Below, piece after piece: positions 26,187-34,967 of a DNA stretch of 63,257 nt. How positions within the stretch are numbered: the first letter of the stretch is position 1; the number at the start of each line of letters is the position of its first letter. Made by a program: the position numbers and the translations under genes. Source of the stretch: CAZXYS01 sp964645005. GTDB lineage: Bacteria; Bacteroidota; Ignavibacteria; Kapaibacteriales; UBA2268. Location of the stretch: contig CAZXYS010000025.1 of the NCBI GenBank assembly GCA_964645005.1, positions 1 through 63,257 on the forward strand, written 5' to 3'. The notes under the pieces are model-generated. The model saw only the letters and a list, made by a program, of their open reading frames with translations, was not told the DNA's origin and ran no database searches.

Positions 26187-27062
26187 ATGAGAACAGCGAT
26201 TTTAATTTCGTTTGCAATGCTAGGTGTTGTATTAATATCTTGTCAACAAGATTTCTCTAACCCAATTACTGGAGAAAATGCCAAAAAGAATGGAGGGTAT
26301 CTTGCTTCGTCAAGCACATTAAGGGATACTATTGAATTAATCGGAGAATGGCATAATGAGTCTCTGGATACCATTTTTTCCAGACTCGAGAGAGTAAAAG
26401 ATGGTGGCACAGCAGGTATTGGTGATGATACCTGGCAAACTTATATCAAGGAAGAAATGGTGGAATTTGCCAATAGTAAAGGTCTTCCCGGTGACAGTGT
26501 TGACATCTCGGAATTAGATGTTGATACTTATAGAACAATTGATGATTTAATAGCAGAAGAAGAGCTATCTACTGAAGCAGAATCTCTCTTAGAGGCTTTA
26601 GATGACGCCTTAGATTTATTTTGCTTGGATGAAAATTATTCAGCTTTCGAATCAACATGCGATAGCATTATAACTCAAGCATTAAATCTTAATGATGAAA
26701 TTGAGGCATTAGCTGTAGGCTGCGGTGCAAGTGTCGGTAAAAATTCAGCAGAATACTGGACTGATCAATCAAATCTACAGAGATTAGCTGATCTGTGTGC
26801 ACCAAGAGAAAAAAATAAACCAAAGTACTCAGAAATAACCGGATTAAATGATAAACAAAAAAGAATATTGCAATCTGATGCTGAAGGTGCGGTTGGTGGA
26901 GCAATAGCTGGTGGTCAAGCAGGTCTTGCTGCCGGAGGTCCAGTGGGTGCCGCTGCATTAGGTGCAGCAACGGCTTGTATTTGGGGAGGAGCTAAATCTT
27001 GTGCCAGAGCTATAGTTGAAGAAGCTGGAGGTCTTCCCTGGTGGGCTGATTGGATTGTCTAA
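26187..27062 (+). CDS. Lipoprotein with glycine-zipper C-terminal segment
   Basis: 291 residues, family not recognised. MLGVVLISC ends a lipoprotein signal with Cys19. Residues 45-175 are acidic and helical. Residues 232-268 are a Gly/Ala-rich stretch (EGAVGGAIAGGQAGLAAGG, then PVGAAALGAA) with GxxxG spacing, like the membrane-inserting part of bacteriocins or glycine-zipper toxins. The tail ends in an aromatic cluster, GGLPWWADWIV. AAAGGAG precedes the ATG at good spacing. It is followed after 18 nt by a small two-helix membrane protein. A toxin/immunity pair is possible but unproven; a structural lipoprotein is the alternative. Confidence 0.7.
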   Translation: MRTAILISFAMLGVVLISCQQDFSNPITGENAKKNGGYLASSSTLRDTIELIGEWHNESLDTIFSRLERVKDGGTAGIGDDTWQTYIKEEMVEFANSKGLPGDSVDISELDVDTYRTIDDLIAEEELSTEAESLLEALDDALDLFCLDENYSAFESTCDSIITQALNLNDEIEALAVGCGASVGKNSAEYWTDQSNLQRLADLCAPREKNKPKYSEITGLNDKQKRILQSDAEGAVGGAIAGGQAGLAAGGPVGAAALGAATACIWGGAKSCARAIVEEAGGLPWWADWIV

Positions 27063-27080
27063 TTTATCAACAAGAAAGTT

Positions 27081-27341
27081 ATGAATAATTGCCCTAAAAC
27101 ATATAAAAAATTAAATTTGATAATATTTAGTAAGTGGCATTTAACATTTTTATTTTCACTTGCTGTATTATCAATAATTGATTTTTTATTCAAGATATTA
27201 TTTAATTTTCCTTTCTCTCTTTTTGAAAATATATTTACAAGTTTAGTTGGAGGGACTATTTTATTTTTAATAGTTAAAAACAAGTCTCGCAAGGAACTTG
27301 AAAAATTAAAAATAGAAGAGGAAGTTAAATTAGACGACTAA
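27081..27341 (+). CDS. Small two-helix membrane protein
   Basis: 86 residues. Two hydrophobic helices are visible: TFLFSLAVLSIIDFLFKILF (about residues 22-41) and a second around IFTSLVGGTILFLIV. A charged tail (KSRKELEKLKIEEEVKLDD) should lie in the cytoplasm. The gene follows the glycine-zipper lipoprotein directly and shares its AT-rich composition, so they probably form one transcript. Its size and topology resemble bacteriocin immunity proteins, but no sequence motif proves this. Confidence 0.6.
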   Translation: MNNCPKTYKKLNLIIFSKWHLTFLFSLAVLSIIDFLFKILFNFPFSLFENIFTSLVGGTILFLIVKNKSRKELEKLKIEEEVKLDD

Positions 27342-27359
27342 ATTGGTTTCTTTCAGTTA

Positions 27360-27399
27360 AAACACAAATCAGTTCATTAATTTGAGCTGATTTGTGTTT
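27360..27399. terminator. Strong hairpin after the lipoprotein pair
   Basis: A 13-bp perfect stem (AAACACAAATCAG with CTGATTTGTGTTT) closes a 14-base loop, 19 nt after the stop at 27341. There is no long T run, so it may stabilise the mRNA end rather than terminate alone. Confidence 0.6.
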
Positions 27400-27485
27400 A
27401 GTGTTATATTATTAGCAGCTTTTTGTAGATATTAACAAATTAACCATGTTAATAATATAAATTAGAAACATTGACGGTCATAGAC

Positions 27486-27740
27486 ATGCTCAAAGAATAC
27501 ATAGAATCAGCGATAAAGACAGCCAAATACGAGATCTTAGAAGAGGACGGCTCCGTTTACGGCGAAATACCGCTATGTAAAGTCATGTATGCCAAAACCG
27601 GCAGCTTCGAAGAATGCAGGGAAGAACTCATAGAAGTCCTCGTAGAATGGTTATTCATCAGATTGCGAAGAAACCTGGAAATACCAGTAATAAACAATAT
27701 TGATCTCAACAAGATTACTGCATCGGATGCCCCTGTTTAA
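27486..27740 (+). CDS. HicB-like antitoxin
   Basis: 84 residues from the ATG at 27486 (a TTG at 27471 would add five). It has the small partial RNase-H-like fold of HicB antitoxins: YIESAIKTAKYEILEEDGSVYGEIPLCK in outline, then GSFEECREELIEVLVEWLFIRLRR and IPVI. HicB neutralises the HicA mRNA interferase and represses its own operon. The following hicA is broken, so this is an orphan antitoxin. The middle usually reads 'GVWATGKT'; here VMYAKTGS is a mild divergence. Confidence 0.75.
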   Translation: MLKEYIESAIKTAKYEILEEDGSVYGEIPLCKVMYAKTGSFEECREELIEVLVEWLFIRLRRNLEIPVINNIDLNKITASDAPV

Positions 27741-27912
27741 ACCGACAAAAAGAAAAGAACTTATCCGTTATTTAAAGAAAGCCGGTTTTGAAGGACCATA
27801 TTCCGGTGGATAACATCAATTTATGATTAAGCAGGATTTAACCTTAAGAATACCAAACCCGCATGAAAAGGACATTGAACTGCTGACACACCTGTACTGT
27901 TGGATAAAATGA
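27727..27912 (+). pseudogene. Degenerate HicA toxin gene
   Basis: The frame starting at the ATG at 27727, overlapping hicB by 14 nt, reads MPLFKPTKRKELIRYLKKAG and continues FEGPYSGG, the typical HicA opening. A TAA at 27809 replaces the Lys codon before the catalytic His (HQFMIK). The sequence then continues in frame as DLTLRIPNPHEKDIELL and ends LYCWIK at 27912. The toxin would be truncated before its active site. This is a clear nonsense inactivation of a toxin beside an intact antitoxin. Confidence 0.8.
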
Positions 27913-27979
27913 TTATATTGTAGATAGTATACTACGTGAATAGTATTGATTAAAAAAAATGTAATATTTTAATAATAAA

Positions 27980-27987
27980 TATGTTTG
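27980..27987 (+). promoter_or_regulatory. Candidate -7 box for the restriction-modification operon
   Basis: TATGTTTG fits TAnnTTTG, 82 nt before the methyltransferase ATG. No TTG lies at the usual distance upstream. Confidence 0.35.
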
Positions 27988-28069
27988 CACCAATTTTATA
28001 TTAAATTATGATTAATCTCTCTTTTTTTTTATATTAAGATTTATATATCAATAAAATTAGAAATAAAAT

Positions 28070-29218
28070 ATGAAATTTAAATATGGTGAATTGTTTGCTG
28101 GTCCAGGAGGATTAGCATTAGGAGCAGTTATAAGTAAAGTAACTACTGCTAATGAAAATTTTGAAATAAAACACGTTTGGGCAAATGACTATGATAAAGA
28201 CAGTTGTAATACTTATCGAGAAAATATATGTCCAAATGATAGAAAGTCAGTTATACAAAAGGACGTTAGGAAATTAGAATTTAGTAAACTAGAGAATATT
28301 GACATATTATCTTTTGGGTTCCCATGCAATGATTTTAGTGTTGTAGGCGAAAGAAAAGGATTCGACGGTCAATATGGACCATTATATTCTTTTGGAATAA
28401 AAGCTGTTAGATATTTTAAACCCATAGTTTTTATCGCCGAAAATGTCGGAGGATTAAAGAACGCTAATGAGGGGAAAGCCTTAAAAGTAATTCTTAATGA
28501 CATGTTTGATTCTGGATACTCAGTATATCCTCATTTATATAAATTCGAAGATTATGGTGTACCTCAGACAAGACATAGAATTATTATTATTGGTATCAGG
28601 AATGATATAAAAGCTAATTTTAGAGTCCCATATAATAAAATTCCAATTGTATCAGCAAAAGAAGCAATTGAAAATCCACCTATACCTCAAAATGCACCAA
28701 ACCATAAACGCACAATTCAATCACAACAAGTTATTGAAAGATTAAAATACATAAAGCCCGGAGAGAATGCTTTTACAGCTGAAATGCCTGATAATTTAAG
28801 ACTTAAAGTTAAAGGTGCTAAAATAAGTCAAATATACAAAAGACTTGATCCCGATAAACCATCTTATACAATTACTGGAAGCGGCGGTGGTGGAACTCAT
28901 GTATATCATTGGAAAGAACATAGAGCATTGACAAATAGAGAAAGAGCTAGATTGCAAACCTTTCCCGATGATTTTATTTTTATTGGTTCAAAAGAAAGTG
29001 TGAGAAAACAAATAGGCATGGCTGTTCCCCCTAAAGCTGCTAAGTTAATATTTGAAGCTGTGATTAAAACTATATTAGATATTACCTATGATAGTACAGA
29101 TTTTAATATAACACCATTAATTAACGACAAGTTAACTTTGAACAAAAATGAATATAATATTGAAAATAAACAGTTTATTATGTTTGATCAACTTAAAGAT
29201 TATTTTATGGAGGGGTAA
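28070..29218 (+). CDS. DNA (cytosine-5)-methyltransferase of a type II R-M system
   Basis: 382 residues with the ordered C5-methylase motifs. Motif I is ELFAGPGGLALGA (SAM). Motif IV is FGFPCNDFSVVG, with the catalytic Cys near residue 86. Motif VI is IAENVGGL; motif VIII is RHRIIIIGI. RALTNRERARLQTFPDDF is motif IX, and QIGMAVPP is motif X. It methylates cytosine at the host recognition sites and protects them from the nuclease encoded next (gap of 8 nt). The target site cannot be read directly. The gene is markedly AT-rich compared with its core neighbours, consistent with horizontal acquisition. Confidence 0.95.
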   Translation: MKFKYGELFAGPGGLALGAVISKVTTANENFEIKHVWANDYDKDSCNTYRENICPNDRKSVIQKDVRKLEFSKLENIDILSFGFPCNDFSVVGERKGFDGQYGPLYSFGIKAVRYFKPIVFIAENVGGLKNANEGKALKVILNDMFDSGYSVYPHLYKFEDYGVPQTRHRIIIIGIRNDIKANFRVPYNKIPIVSAKEAIENPPIPQNAPNHKRTIQSQQVIERLKYIKPGENAFTAEMPDNLRLKVKGAKISQIYKRLDPDKPSYTITGSGGGGTHVYHWKEHRALTNRERARLQTFPDDFIFIGSKESVRKQIGMAVPPKAAKLIFEAVIKTILDITYDSTDFNITPLINDKLTLNKNEYNIENKQFIMFDQLKDYFMEG

Positions 29219-29226
29219 TTAAAATT

Positions 29227-30198
29227 ATGCTTTCAAAAGAATTATATTCAGAGGTTTTATTAAAACCAGCATATAATGGTGCAGAACATTTATATATTAT
29301 ATCAGGTTATGCTACTTCAGCAATGCCATTTCATCATATCCAAGAATTATTAGAGCATGACATTGATATTAATGTAGACCTTATCGTCGGTATGACCAAC
29401 ATAGATGGTTTATCTGCAAGCAATCATAAAGGTTTTATTCATTTAGTTGAAAAAGAATTCCCAAATAAGTTTAATTGCAGCTACATATATAGAGGTAAAC
29501 CGGTTCATTCAAAAGCATATATATGGTTAAAAAATAAAAATCCAATTTTATCTTTCACTGGATCAGCAAATTATACTCAACATGCTTTTTATAATAAACA
29601 AAGAGAGATAATGACTCAAAGTGATGCTGAAAAAGCATTTAAATACTATCATAATCTCATTGGCGATTCAATTTATTGTACTAACCATGAAGCAGAATTA
29701 TTTCTTCGAATATATGAAGATATAATATCAAATCGTTTGAAACCATATGTTGAAGAAATTGAAGAAGTAGAAGGAATAGATACAAAAATAACGGGATTAG
29801 ATAAAGTAGAGATTTCGTTCTTAGATAGAAAAGGTGAATTACCACAGCGATCTGGATTGAATTGGGGGCAAAGACCGAATGAAGGAAGAGAACCTAACCA
29901 AGCTTATATTAAGTTGCCTTCTAAGATCTATAAAACAAAATATTTCCCAATCAGGGGTATGGATTTTACAGTACTTACAGACGATAATAAAACATTAATC
30001 TGTAAAAGGGCTCAAGATAATGCTAAAGCTATTCATACACCCCATAATAATAGTTTACTGGGTATTTATTTTAGAAATAGAATTGGAGTAGAATTAGGTC
30101 AACCAATAAAAACTGAAGATTTATTAAATTATGGTAGGACAAGTGTTGATTTTTATAAGATAGATGATGAAACTTATTACATGGATTTTTCTGTTTAG
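29227..30198 (+). CDS. NgoFVII-type restriction endonuclease (PLD-like)
   Basis: 323 residues. VHSKAYIWL (His94, Lys96) and then TGSANYT (Asn115) form the HxK...N core of phospholipase D-fold nucleases. The early IISGYATSAM and the later acidic helices agree with the RE_NgoFVII family (PF09565). Such enzymes cut DNA without a bound metal and act as dimers with one composite active site. Its position between a C5 methylase and a Vsr nuclease makes the restriction role secure. Site specificity is unknown, although NgoFVII-type systems use short GC-rich sites. Confidence 0.87.
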   Translation: MLSKELYSEVLLKPAYNGAEHLYIISGYATSAMPFHHIQELLEHDIDINVDLIVGMTNIDGLSASNHKGFIHLVEKEFPNKFNCSYIYRGKPVHSKAYIWLKNKNPILSFTGSANYTQHAFYNKQREIMTQSDAEKAFKYYHNLIGDSIYCTNHEAELFLRIYEDIISNRLKPYVEEIEEVEGIDTKITGLDKVEISFLDRKGELPQRSGLNWGQRPNEGREPNQAYIKLPSKIYKTKYFPIRGMDFTVLTDDNKTLICKRAQDNAKAIHTPHNNSLLGIYFRNRIGVELGQPIKTEDLLNYGRTSVDFYKIDDETYYMDFSV

Positions 30199-30199
30199 T

Positions 30200-30607
30200 A
30201 TGGATAATCTTAGTAAAAATCAAAGAAAAAAAAATATGCAAAATATTCGTTCTGAGAATACAACACCAGAACGACTTATTATGAAAGAATTGAGAAAAAG
30301 AAAGATATATTTTGCTTCTCATGTCAAAAAGATAACAGGAAAACCAGACTTAGTCTTTAGAAGAAAAAAAGTAATTGTCTTTATAGATTCTGATTTTTGG
30401 CATTATAATCCGAAAAAATTTAGAATGCCTAAAACAAATAAAAAATACTGGAAAGACAAAATTAAAAGAAATATTGAGAGAGATAAAGAAGTTAATCGAA
30501 CCTTAAAGAAAGAAGGTTGGAAGGTTATTAGAATTTGGGAATCTGATATTAAAAATAATATTAATAAACAAATTAATAAAATATTAAAAGCTATTGGCAA
30601 AAAGTAG
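30200..30607 (+). CDS. Very short patch repair (Vsr) endonuclease
   Basis: 135 residues from the ATG at 30200, two bases after the nuclease stop; the open frame extends upstream to 30164 but MDNLSKNQRKKNMQNIRSEN is the family N-terminus. NTTPERLIMKELRKR, then GKPDLVF (Asp50, the metal ligand) and FIDSDFWH (aromatic wedge and His68), are Vsr motifs. Vsr nicks T:G mispairs that arise when 5-methylcytosine deaminates, so it belongs with a C5 methylase. The Cys that usually helps bind the structural zinc in the 'GCFWH' motif is Asp here (SDFWH). Confidence 0.9.
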   Translation: MDNLSKNQRKKNMQNIRSENTTPERLIMKELRKRKIYFASHVKKITGKPDLVFRRKKVIVFIDSDFWHYNPKKFRMPKTNKKYWKDKIKRNIERDKEVNRTLKKEGWKVIRIWESDIKNNINKQINKILKAIGKK

Positions 30608-31021
30608 GTTATACTTTATATTTTAAGCTGCTTCCAAGTTGTACTTCCCCTACTTCCCAAATCCCTATTCATCAACCACCATTCCCCGCAAAGTTACACT
30701 TTGGTCTTAATCACACAAATCCCATAAATCAAATTAATCCCAGTACAAAACCAAAATCATGGTAAATCAGTTCACTCAGCTAAATCAGCGGTCAACTTTG
30801 CGTTCATCGCGTGAAAAAATTCTTAACTTTAACCATTAGCCTTTTTACCTTTTAACCCTTTTTCAAAACCTCATACTTTTTAAACTATCCAAATATTATC
30901 TCAAAACCATCTCAGAATATATTTTGGATAGTTTCCTTGTCGTTACATCCCCGCCTTATTATATTGCCGTCAAAAAATCCAAAACAAAAGAAAAGCCATG
31001 CAACAGACACAAATATTTATC

Positions 31022-31152
31022 AACCCAGGGGTTTACCCCTGGGTTCGTCCTTACTGCCGGGCAGGTCCTGAATTGAGGTACCCTATCAACCCGGCAGTTT
31101 ACCGCCGGGACAATTCCCGTAATGTTTCGCAACAGTGAGCTTCAGCTCGCTG
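31022..31152. repeat. Cluster of three REP-like palindromes
   Basis: The gene-free stretch 30608-31209 ends in three hairpins. 31022-31045 has stem AACCCAGGGG (10 bp, perfect) with loop TTTA. 31090-31109 has stem CCCGGCAG with loop TTTA and one A-C mismatch. 31133-31152 has stem CAGTGAGC with loop TTCA and one G-U. The first two are each preceded by TATC. 30608-31000 otherwise shows only C-poor and T-rich text without coding signal. Confidence 0.7.
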
Positions 31153-31209
31153 CAGCTTCTGTATCCCGGAAGTGCCAAAGCTGTCAGTTGTGCTACATCT
31201 TCCCTTTTT

Positions 31210-31635
31210 TCACTGCACTACCTCCATTCTCACTTCCGCCACACCGGACTTCATAAGCCCGATCTTCCGTGCGGCGGCTTTCGACAGGTCGATGTCCCTG
31301 CCGCGGACAAAGGGTCCTCGGTCATTTATGCGTACTACGACAGATCTGCCGTTGCCCAGATTAGTCACTTTTACTTTCGTTCCCATGGGGAAGCTGCGGT
31401 GGGCGGCGGTAAGCTTATCCTGGCGGAATATCTCGCCGTTCGAAGTCTGGCTGCCAACATATTTATCCGCATAATAGGAAGCTTTCCCCGTGTTTTCCTT
31501 CTCTTCGAGAATCTTCCCGACACCGGACTTGATCTTCGTCCACAGCCCGGAAAAGTTTACATCTTCCGAAGAAAGCGTCCCGAAAGCTATGATGAAAATT
31601 ATGCTTATAACAAGGAATCTTCTTACCTTTTTCAT
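31210..31635 (-). CDS. RlpA-family septal ring lytic transglycosylase
   Basis: 141 residues. An N-terminal hydrophobic segment (FLVISIIFIIAFGTLSS) acts as signal peptide or anchor. The double-psi beta-barrel domain follows: GKASYYADKYVGSQTSNGEIF, LTAAHRSFPMGTKVKVTNL and the signature VVRINDRGPFVRGRDIDLS (Asp in DRGPF). RlpA proteins cut peptidoglycan strands lacking stem peptides and help daughter cells separate. It lacks a C-terminal SPOR domain, so septal targeting by denuded glycans is not expected. It is monocistronic. Confidence 0.92.
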   Translation of the reverse strand: MKKVRRFLVISIIFIIAFGTLSSEDVNFSGLWTKIKSGVGKILEEKENTGKASYYADKYVGSQTSNGEIFRQDKLTAAHRSFPMGTKVKVTNLGNGRSVVVRINDRGPFVRGRDIDLSKAAARKIGLMKSGVAEVRMEVVQ

Positions 31636-32071
31636 GTCTCTATCAGTTGTTTGTTAAACATCACTGATTGATCTTATGCATAAATAATGCCAAAAAGCAA
31701 GATGCATATTGGGAAGTAAAGACAGGTATCAGAAACGGCTCACAAAAATTTCACAAATTTGGTTTAATAATTGCCGTTAAAAATCATGAAGTTAAAACGT
31801 ATTAAGTTTAATAATTGAAATTATAGCAGCTTAAATATTAAAAAAAAATGAAAAAATTTTAAAATAATCATGATTAATAAATCTTTATTCTTAATTTTAC
31901 ATTATCTCATTCGTCTCAAAAATAAGTCTAATAAGTAAATACTAACAAAATATTTTTTTATGTAACATTATTACATGATTAAGTGTTATTGTAAATAAGA
32001 AATTTGTAAAATAAATGAAAGAATATGGTTATATGAAAAATAATAGTTTAATACAATTGGGGGGATACCAA
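31636..32071. other. AT-rich divergent promoter region
   Basis: A spacer between rlpA (minus) and the fibronectin-repeat gene (plus), very AT-rich with many T and A runs. GAAATTTG near 31998 misses the TAnnTTTG box by one base. No gene was recognised. Confidence 0.4.
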
Positions 32072-34711
32072 ATGTATGCAATGAAACATCTCTCGAAAAC
32101 CCTTTTTAGCCTGTTATTACTAACATTCATTGCTGTTCCCGTTTTCGGGCAGCACGTGCACAACGAATCGCCGGCTTTCACAGCAACTTGCGTTGATCTT
32201 GACACAGATATTACCTGGTCTACCACTGGTGGTGTAGCGGATAAGTTTCACCTGGAAGTCGCTGAGGATTCTTCTTTTTCAAATCCGATCGTTGACGAGC
32301 CGGATCTGACTTCAAAGACTTTTACTGTGGATCTACCGGATTATGAGACTGTTTACCTCTGGAGAGTCAGTGCTACTTTTACAGATCAATCTACCGACGT
32401 TTCTGAAATTTGGCGCTTCACAACCAAGGATGCTCCCCCGGTAAATCAGTACCCCGTCGATTCAGCGGAATGCGTAAATCTTGATGCTACTTTTATTTGG
32501 GAAGACTATGACGGAGCTCAGAGCTATGACTTCCAGATATCTCACTCTGCATCTTTCACTGATTTTGTAGAAGTTGCTACAGGATTGAACAGTAACACTT
32601 ATACTTTTTCATTGCCGGAATATGATACCGATTATTTCTACAGAGTTCGTGCAGAGATTTCCGGTGACTGCATTTCCGATTGGTCGGAACCCACAATGTT
32701 CACAACTAATAAGATACCTCCGACAGCTATTTCTCCGTCAAATGACGCACTTGGAATGGATACCAACGTCTTCCTCAGATGGGGTGGAGCTCTGTCGGCA
32801 GATTTTCACGAATTGCAGGTATCCACTACACCTGATTTCAGCAATGTGGATATAGTTGATGCCACAAATCTGACGGAATCAAGTTATACTGTAACATCTC
32901 TGGATTATAATACTAAATATTACTGGCGCCTTAGCGCTCAATATTCGGATTGCCATTCCTCCTGGTCGAAAGTTAGAAACTTTAAGACCGGTTATGCACC
33001 TGTTACTCTGAAGCAGCCCGAAACTGGCATGGAATGTGTGGATATGGAATATATGTTCACATGGGAAGATGCAGGCGCCGAAGGTTACAGACTTCAAATA
33101 GCAACTAATCCGGATTTTGATGATCCATTGGTAAATCAGGATGAGATCGAAAGCCCATTCCTGCAAGTAAAACTCGAAGATCCTATAACTGTTCACTGGT
33201 GGAGGGTCCGTGCAGAGGATTCCCTAAACACAGGAAATTGGTCTGCCAGCAGGACCTTTACTTCATCTCTTGATCCACCTGAACATGTATTCCCGGATCA
33301 TGGTTTAGCCGGTCTTACGCTGGATGTTAAGTTGTCATGGCAGGAAGATGTTGAAGGCTCTACATACAGGCTGCAGGTTGCAACCTCTGCCAATTTCGAT
33401 CAGGATCAAATCCTCGATTCTACAAATATTTCCCAGCCTCAGGCAGATATTGAATTGGAAGAGAATTTCACTGAATATTATTGGAGAGTTAAAGCCCTCT
33501 ATTCCAGTTGTTCCAGTTCATGGTCTGAGCCAACTAACTTTACAACAGTGATTGGACCGCCAGAACTAATCGATCCGGAAGACGGAGCTGAAAAATTATC
33601 CCTGAAACCTGTTTTTACTTGGAAAAAAGCTAAAGGAGCTACCGATTATGAACTGAATGTAGCCTCAGATCCCAATTTTGAAAACATCGTCAAAGGTAAA
33701 AGAGGGATAAGCGCAAACGTATATAAATTTACAACACCTTTCGATGTAGGAACTGACTACTGGTGGAGAGTTCGAGCAAGCAATGCCGACGGTACAAGCA
33801 TCTGGTCGGAAGCCAGAAAACTCAGTACCGGCGGACTAGGCGCTGAAGTACCTGAATTGATAATGCCTGATAATCGTGCTGAAAAAGTTCCTGTCGAGCC
33901 TACTGTATTCAAATGGCATGCTTCCGAAAGAGCAGACAATTATCATATCCAGGTATCCAAACGGAATACATTCTTTCAGACGGCTTATGAAAATGAAACT
34001 GTTACTGACACCACAGTGGATGTCCCCGGACTTGAGAACTATACGGAATATTACTGGCGTGTAGCATCCATCAATGACAGCGGCAGAAGCGAATGGTCGG
34101 AAATATGGAAGTTCAGAACTATCGCTTTGGCGCCGGACGCAGGACCTGATCTTAATACACCATTGGATGGTCTGGAAAAAGTCCAACTGCCCGCGAATTT
34201 CTCATGGGATGAAGTTGAACGCGCCGTAGGATATCACCTGCAGGTATCGACCGATGATGCTTTTGAAACCGCGGATATCGTTTTTGATGATGACAAAATC
34301 TATGATAACTCTCAAAGAGTTCATGTTCTTGATCTTGAGACCACATATTACTGGCATGTGCGCGGTTTCAACGAAGCCGGCAGCGGTCCGTGGTCGGAGA
34401 CCTGGAGCTTTACAACTACTGACGGCACATCCGTCCATGATCTTACCGACTCTCCATTCGAGAGCACGGTAAGCCCGAATCCGTTCAGTGAAACAGCAGT
34501 AATTGGCTTTACACTTCCCGAACCGGGCAAAGTTACCGTCAAGATTTACAATGTCCTCGGCGAGGAAGTAACCACCCTTACCAACGAAATGATGAGCGCA
34601 GGACCGCATACGGTAAATTGGGATCCAAACAGCCTGAAGAGCGGCGCGTACATCTACGTGATAAGCTCTAACGGCAAGCAGGAAGTCAAGAGAGTGATGC
34701 TGACGAGATAA
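32072..34711 (+). CDS. T9SS cargo protein with about nine fibronectin III-like repeats
   Basis: 879 residues from the ATG at 32072. The frame is open from 32015, but GGGGGGA at 32059-32065 sits about 6 nt ahead of 32072, and this start gives a clean signal peptide (MYAMKHLSKTLFSLLLLTF). The body consists of about 95-residue repeats with the pattern F.W.....A..Y.LQVS....F, then T.YYWRV.A.....WSE...F.T. The end is a T9SS type A domain: SPNPFSETAVIGFTLPEPG, YNVLGEEVTTL, LKSGAYIYVISSNG. It is predicted to be a long surface filament or adhesin. The repeats vary too much for simple recombination. Confidence 0.87.
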   Translation: MYAMKHLSKTLFSLLLLTFIAVPVFGQHVHNESPAFTATCVDLDTDITWSTTGGVADKFHLEVAEDSSFSNPIVDEPDLTSKTFTVDLPDYETVYLWRVSATFTDQSTDVSEIWRFTTKDAPPVNQYPVDSAECVNLDATFIWEDYDGAQSYDFQISHSASFTDFVEVATGLNSNTYTFSLPEYDTDYFYRVRAEISGDCISDWSEPTMFTTNKIPPTAISPSNDALGMDTNVFLRWGGALSADFHELQVSTTPDFSNVDIVDATNLTESSYTVTSLDYNTKYYWRLSAQYSDCHSSWSKVRNFKTGYAPVTLKQPETGMECVDMEYMFTWEDAGAEGYRLQIATNPDFDDPLVNQDEIESPFLQVKLEDPITVHWWRVRAEDSLNTGNWSASRTFTSSLDPPEHVFPDHGLAGLTLDVKLSWQEDVEGSTYRLQVATSANFDQDQILDSTNISQPQADIELEENFTEYYWRVKALYSSCSSSWSEPTNFTTVIGPPELIDPEDGAEKLSLKPVFTWKKAKGATDYELNVASDPNFENIVKGKRGISANVYKFTTPFDVGTDYWWRVRASNADGTSIWSEARKLSTGGLGAEVPELIMPDNRAEKVPVEPTVFKWHASERADNYHIQVSKRNTFFQTAYENETVTDTTVDVPGLENYTEYYWRVASINDSGRSEWSEIWKFRTIALAPDAGPDLNTPLDGLEKVQLPANFSWDEVERAVGYHLQVSTDDAFETADIVFDDDKIYDNSQRVHVLDLETTYYWHVRGFNEAGSGPWSETWSFTTTDGTSVHDLTDSPFESTVSPNPFSETAVIGFTLPEPGKVTVKIYNVLGEEVTTLTNEMMSAGPHTVNWDPNSLKSGAYIYVISSNGKQEVKRVMLTR

Positions 34712-34741
34712 CACTTCATTGAATCAAATTCAAATATATAA

Positions 34742-34776
34742 AAGCCTTGCAGATAGTTTATTTGCAGGGCTTTTTT
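34742..34776 (+). terminator. Rho-independent terminator
   Basis: An AAGCCTTGCA/TGCAGGGCTT stem with one G-U pair is followed by six T, 30 nt after the stop of the repeat protein. Confidence 0.85.
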
Positions 34777-34967
34777 GTATCTTTAACCGCCGGATTCAGC
34801 ACTTCACGTCAAAAAACCGAAGCTGAAAGCTGCTTGTACGCTATCATTAATTAACACGTGTAAATATTAAAATACCATCTGTTCCGCTCTTTATCCTGAG
34901 CAAATATATTAGCTGTAATAAAGAATTTTGTAATTGTTATGATGACATTTCTCATAACTCCCTCCCC

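Noticed and set aside
27059..27292. 77-codon minus-strand frame opposite the small membrane protein
   Set aside because: The plus-strand frame has a sensible position after the lipoprotein and two clear helices; this one is its shadow.
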